DNA from: Mixophyes australis | Taxonomy: Eukaryota > Chordata > Amphibia > Anura > Limnodynastidae | DNA: 64,000 nucleotides | NCBI GenBank assembly: GCA_036250195.1 | Contig: JAVHZZ010000015.1 | Span: 3,224,001 to 3,288,000 of the forward strand | Reading direction: 5' to 3' | In this document: positions 58,601 to 64,000 of the stretch, in pieces | Position numbering within the stretch: the stretch's first letter is position 1 | Layout of the letters: each line of letters opens with the position of its first letter | Notes under the pieces: model-generated | What the model was told of the DNA's origin: nothing | Seen by the model: the letters and a program-made list of their open reading frames with translations, nothing else | Databases searched by the model: none | Position numbers and translations under genes: made by a program

Positions 58601-61600
58601 ATTCAATTCATGATTCATGATTCAATTCATGATTCATGATTCATGATTCGATTCATGATTCATGATTTATGATTCATGATTCATGTTTCAATTCATGATT
58701 CATGATTCGATTCATGATTCATGATTCAATTCATGATTCATGATTTATGATTCAATTCAGGTTTCAATTCATGATTCATTTCATGATTCATGATTTGATT
58801 CATGATTCATGATTCGATTCATGATTCATGATTCATGATTCATGATTCATGATTCAATTCATGATTCATGATTCGATTCATGATTCATATTTCATGATTC
58901 ATGATTCAATTCATGATTTATGATTTATGATTCAATTTATGATTCAATTCATGATTCATGATTCAATTCATGATTCATGATTCATGATTTGATTCATGAT
59001 TCATGATTCAATTCATGATTCATGATTCATTATTTAATTCATGATTCATGATTCATTATTTAATTCATGATTCATGATTCGATTCATGATTCATGATTCA
59101 ATTCATGATTCATGATTCATGATTCAATTCATGATTCATGATTCATGATTCATGATTCGATTCATGATTCATGATTCATGATTCATGATTCAATTCATGA
59201 TTCATGATTCATGATTCATGATTCAATTCATGATTCATGATTCGATTCATGATTCATGATTAAATTGATGATTCATGATTTATGATTCAATTCATGATTC
59301 AATTGATGATTCATGATTCAATTCATGATTCATGATTCATGATTCGATTCATGATTCATGATTCGATTCATGATTCATGATTCAATTCATGATTCATGAT
59401 TTAATTCATGATTCATGATTTGATTCATGATTCATGATTCAATTCATGATTCATTTCATGATTCATGATTCAATTCATGATTCATTTTATGATTCATGAT
59501 TCAATTCATGATTCATGATTCATGAATTAATTCATGATTCATTTCATGAATTATGATTCAATTCATGATTCATGATTCAATTCATGATTCATGATTCATG
59601 ATTCAATTCATGATTCATTTCATGATTCATGATTCATTTCATGATTCGTGATTCATTTCATGATTCATGATTTAATTCATGATTAATGATTCATGATGCA
59701 ATTCATGATTCATTTCATGATTCATGATTCATTTCATGATTCATGATTTAATTCATGATTAATGATTCATGATGCAATTCATGATTCATGATTCATGATG
59801 CAATTCATGATTCATGATTCAATTCATGATTCATGATTCAATTCATGATTCATGATTCGATTCATGATTCATGATTCGATTCATGATTCATGATTTAATT
59901 CATGATTCATGATTTATGATTCAATTCATTATTCAATTCATGATTCATGATTTATGATTCAATTTATGATTAAATTCATGATTCATGATTCAATTCATGA
60001 TTCGAGATTCATGATTTGATTCATGATTCATGATTCAATTCATGCTTCATGATTCATGATTCAATTCATGATTCATGATTCAAATCATGATTCAATTCAT
60101 GATTCATGATTCAATTCATGATTTATGATTCAATTCATGATTCATGATTCAATTCATGATTTATGATTCAATTCATGATTCATAATTCAATTCAAGATTC
60201 ATGATTCGATTCATGATTAATGATTTATGATTCATTTCATGATTCATGATTCATTTCATGATTCGTGTTTCGATTCATAATTCATGATTCAATTCATGAT
60301 TCATGATTCAATTCATGATTCATGATTCGATTCATTATTCATGATTCATGATTCGATTCATGATTCAAATCATGATTCATGTTTCGATTCATAATTCATG
60401 ATTCGATTCATGATTCATGATTCAATTCATGATTCATAATTCATGATTCGATTCATGATTCATGATTCAATTCATGATTCATGATTCAATTCATGATTCA
60501 TGATTCGATTCTTGATTCATGATTCATGATTCACGATTCAATTCATGATTCATGATTCGATTCATGATTCATGATTCAATTCATGATTTATGATTTATGA
60601 TTCAATTTATGATTCAATTCATGATTCATGATTCAATTCATGATTCATGATTCATGATTCAATTCATGATTCATAATTCATGATTCATGATTCAATTCAT
60701 GATTCATGATTCAAATCATGAATCATGATTCGATTCATGATTCATGATTCATGATTCAATTCATGATTCATGATTCGATTCATGATTCATGATTCAATTC
60801 ATGATTCATGATTTATGATTCAATTCATGATTCAATTCATGATTAATGATTCAATTCATGATTCATGATTCATGATTCAATTCATGATTCATGATTCATG
60901 ATTCAATTCATGATTCATGATTCAATTCATGATTCATGATTCGATTCATGATTCATGATTCATGATTCAAATCATGATTCATGTTTCGATTCATAATTCA
61001 TGATTCGATTCATGATTCATGATTCGATTCATGATTCATGATTCATAATTCATGATTCGATTCATGATTCATGATTCATGATTCATGATTCAATTCATGA
61101 TTCATGATTCAATTCATGATTCATGATTCAATTCATGATTCATGATTCATGATTCATGATTCAATTCATGATTCATGATTCGATTCATGATTCATGATTC
61201 AATTCATGATTTATGATTTATGATTCAATTTATGATTCAATTCATGATTCATGATTCAATTCATGATTCATGATTCATGATTCAATTCATGATTTATGAT
61301 TCAATTCATGATTCATGATTCAATTCATGATTCATGATTCATGATTCATGATTTAATTCATGATTCATGATTCAATTCATGATTCAATTCATGATTCATG
61401 ATTCATGATTCATGATTCATGATTCATTTCATGATTCATGATTCATTTCATGATTCATGATTCAATTCATGATTCATGATGCAATTCATGATTCATGATT
61501 CAATTCATGATTCATGATTTAATTCATGTTTCATGATTCGATTCATGATTCATGATTCAATTCATGATTCATGGTTCATGATTCAATTCATGATTCATGA

Positions 61601-62335
61601 TTCGATTCATAATTCATGATTCATGATTCGATTCATGATTTATGATTCATGATTCAATTCATGATTCATCATTCGATTTATGATTCATGATTCAATTCAT
61701 GATTCATGATTTATGATTCAATTCATGATTCAATTCATGATTCATGATTCAATTCATGATTCGAGATTCATGATTCGATTCATGATTCATGATTCATGAT
61801 TCGATTCATGATTCATGATTCTATTCATGATTCATGATTCATAATTTATGATTCGATTCATGATTCATGATTCAATTCATGATTCATTATTTAATTCATG
61901 ATTTATGATTTATGATTCAATTTATGATTCAATTCATGATTCATGATTCATGATTTGATTCATAATTCATGATTCAATTCATGATTTATTATTTATGATT
62001 CAATTTATGATTCAATTCATGATTCATGATTCAATTCATGATTCATGAATTATGATTCGATTCATGAATCATGATTCAATTCATGATTCATGATTTATGA
62101 TTCAATTCATGATTCATGATTCATGATTCATGATTCAATTTATGATTCATGATTCAATTCATGATTCATGATTCAATTCATGATTCATGATTCGATTCAT
62201 GATTCATGATTTATGATTCATGATTCATGTTTCAATTCATGATTCATGATTCGATTCATGATTCATGATTCAATTCATGATTCATGATTTATGATTCAAT
62301 TCAGGTTTCAATTCATGATTCATTTCATGATTCAT
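58601..62335 (+). repeat. Mixed module region with CAGGTTTC, ATTGATG and CATGCTTC copy 6
   Basis: CAGGTTTC occurs near 58,759 and 62,302, the only places outside 10.4-11.0 kb. CATTATTT words, AAATTGATGA (59,262), CATGCTTC (60,041), ATTCGTGTTTCG (60,261) and CAAATC blocks near 60,366 and 60,968 follow. Most landmarks of the 9-16 kb region are present in similar order, so this is a diverged paralogue of that region. Confidence 0.7.
59624..59775 (+). repeat. 76-bp tandem duplication (four 19-bp steps)
   Basis: GATGCAATTC occurs at 59,695 and 59,771, 76 bp apart, each preceded by the same TTTCATG and ATTAATG words. 76 bp equals four 19-bp units. A private ATTCGTG word near 59,645 lies just upstream. 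Confidence 0.8.
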
Positions 62336-64000
62336 GATTCAATTCATGATTCGATTCATGATTCATGATTCATGATTCAAATCATGATTCATGATTCGAT
62401 TCATGATTCATGATTCAATTCATGATTTATGATTTATGATTCAATTTATGATTCAATTCATGATTCATGATTCAATTCATGATTCATGATTCATGATTCA
62501 ATTCATGATTCATGATTCATGAATCAATTTATGACTGAATTCATGATTAATGATTCAATTCATGATTTATGATTCATGATTCATTTCATGATTCATGATT
62601 CATTTCATGATTCATGATTCAATTCATGATTCATGATGCAATTCATGATTCATGATTCAATTCATGATTCATGATTTAATTCATGTTTCATGATTCGATT
62701 CATGATTCATGATTCAATTCATGATTCATGATTCATGATTCAATTCATGATTCATGATTCGATTCATAATTCATGATTCATGATTCGATTCATGATTTAT
62801 GATTCATGATTCAATTCATGATTCATCATTCGATTTATGATTCATGATTCAATTCATGATTCATGATTTATGATTCAATTCATGATTCAATTCATGATTC
62901 ATGATTCAATTCATGATTCATGATTCATGATTCAATTCATGATTCATGATTCATGATTCAATTCATGATTCATGATTCAATTCATGATTCATGATTCATG
63001 AATCAATTTATGACTGAATTCATGATTAATGATTCAATTCATGATTTATGATTCATGATTCATTTCATGATTCATGATTCATTTCATGATTCATGATTCA
63101 ATTCATGATTCATGATGCAATTCATGATTCATGATTCAATTCATGATTCATGATTTAATTCATGTTTCATGATTCGATTCATGATTCATGATTCAATTCA
63201 TGATTCATGATTCATGATTCAATTCATGATTCATGATTCGATTCATAATTCATGATTCATGATTCGATTCATGATTTATGATTCATGATTCAATTCATGA
63301 TTCATCATTCGATTTATGATTCATGATTCAATTCATGATTCATGATTTATGATTCAATTCATGATTCAATTCATGATTCATGATTCAATTCATGATTCGA
63401 GATTAATGATTCGATTCATGATTCATGATTCATGATTCGATTAATGATTCATGATTCGATTCATGATTCATGATTCATAATTTATGATTCAATTCATGAT
63501 TCATGATTCAATTCATGATTCATGATTCGATTCATGATTCATGATTCATGATTCATGTTTCGATTCTTGATTCATGATTCCAAGATTCAATTCATGATTC
63601 ATGATTCGATTCATGATTCATGATTCAATTCATGATTTATGATTTATGATTCAATTTATGATTCAATTCATGATTCATGATTCAATTCATGATTCATGAT
63701 TTGATTCATGATTCATGATTCAATTCATGATTCATGATTCATTATTTAATTCATGATTTATGATTTATGATTCAATTTATGATTCAATTCATGATTCATG
63801 ATTCATGATTTGATTCATAATTCATGATTCAATTCATGATTTATTATTTATGATTCAATTTATGATTCAATTCATGATTCATGATTCAATTCATGATTCA
63901 TAATTCATGATTCGATTCATGATTCATGATTCAATTCATGATTTATGATTCAATTCATGATTCATGATTCATGATTCAATTTATGATTCATGATTCAATT
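62336..64000 (+). repeat. Higher-order segment, copy 2 of a pair spaced 5,406 bp (cut by the window end)
   Basis: Partner of 56,930-58,600. The spacing is 5,406 bp up to at least 63,580 but 5,392 bp at the GATTCAATTT word near the end (58,581/63,973), so copy 2 lacks two heptamers just before the window stops. The array continues beyond position 64,000. Confidence 0.88.

Larger units (their letters stand above)
1..64000 (+). repeat. Satellite DNA made of a heptamer ATTCATG and a pentamer ATTCA/ATTCG
   Basis: The whole window is built from two words, ATTCATG (7 bp) and ATTCA or ATTCG (5 bp), usually one to four heptamers followed by one pentamer, which gives units of 12, 19, 26 and 33 bp. Most departures keep the word length: TTTCATG, ATTTATG, ATTCATA, ATTCTTG, ATTCACG, ATTCGAG, ATTCAAG and ATTGATG are heptamers, and ATTTG, ATTTA, ATTCT, ATTCC, ATTAA and ATAAG are pentamers. 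All words run in one direction and no unrelated sequence interrupts them. It cannot be ordinary coding DNA: the TCATGA core puts a TGA stop on both strands in each heptamer, and 7-bp and 19-bp steps move it through all three frames. A eukaryotic heterochromatic satellite is inferred; species, chromosome position and centromere function cannot be read from the sequence. Confidence 0.97.

Noticed and set aside
1..64000. Protein-coding genes or short open reading frames
   Set aside because: TCATGA places a TGA stop on both strands in each heptamer, and the 7- and 19-bp steps move it through every frame. Any open stretch is a short by-product of 12-bp periodic runs and has the composition of the repeat.
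1..64000. CRISPR array
   Set aside because: The repeats are directly adjacent words of 5 and 7 bp with no unique spacers and no cas genes.
1..64000. Telomeric repeat
   Set aside because: The words do not match known telomere motifs, have no G-rich strand, and are organised into kilobase-scale higher-order units unlike telomere arrays.
1..64000. CENP-B box or other named centromere protein motif
   Set aside because: No GC-rich 17-bp box of that kind is present; centromere identity cannot be decided from this sequence.
1..64000. Sequencing artefact or low-complexity filler
   Set aside because: Rare words recur at exact kilobase offsets in nested patterns, which random error or simple padding would not produce, although the exact number of copies could still be affected by assembly.

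Overview
The whole 64,000-base window is tandemly repeated satellite DNA. I see no gene, no RNA gene and no transposable-element insertion. Almost every base can be read as one of two short words on the + strand: a heptamer ATTCATG and a pentamer ATTCA or ATTCG. They are strung as one to four heptamers followed by a pentamer, giving composite units of mainly 12, 19, 26 and 33 bp. The orientation is the same from end to end, GC is about 28% by word composition, and there are no N runs. A continuous satellite this long with layered higher-order repeats points to a eukaryotic nuclear genome, most likely constitutive heterochromatin (pericentromeric, centromeric or a large interstitial block). The sequence does not let me name the species, and I do not recognise the word pair as a published satellite.

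Substituted words sit at reproducible places and act as landmarks for a higher-order structure. By region: 1-7.2 kb holds old, diverged units with paired landmarks 1,097, about 890 and about 3,500 bp apart. 7.2-11.1 kb is irregular, with small tandem duplications of 90, 130 and about 640 bp. 11.13-15.86 kb is two tandem copies of a 2,362-bp unit. 15.9-26 kb is a duplication at 4,948/4,806-bp spacing with nested 476-bp and 981-bp duplications. 26-37.1 kb has shorter units of roughly 0.6-1.25 kb, plus an inserted older-type module at 29.3-30.6 kb. 37.1-43.05 kb is two tandem copies of about 2.97 kb. 43.05-53.3 kb is an array of long (about 1,592 bp) and short (803-926 bp) units carrying an ATAAG word. 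53.4-64 kb returns to the module types seen in the first 15 kb, and its end repeats 56.9-58.6 kb at 5,406-bp spacing.

Two properties stand out. First, most of the array can be written as short palindromes (TCATGA in the heptamer, TCGA in the G-form pentamer) separated by a single T, so each strand is almost self-complementary and could fold with one T-T (or A-A) mismatch per heptamer. Second, change is almost entirely by substitution inside words or by gain, loss or exchange of whole words; single-base insertions and deletions are very rare. Landmark spacings were measured by hand on the given coordinates. Duplication boundaries are approximate to a few tens of bases because the sequence is so repetitive.
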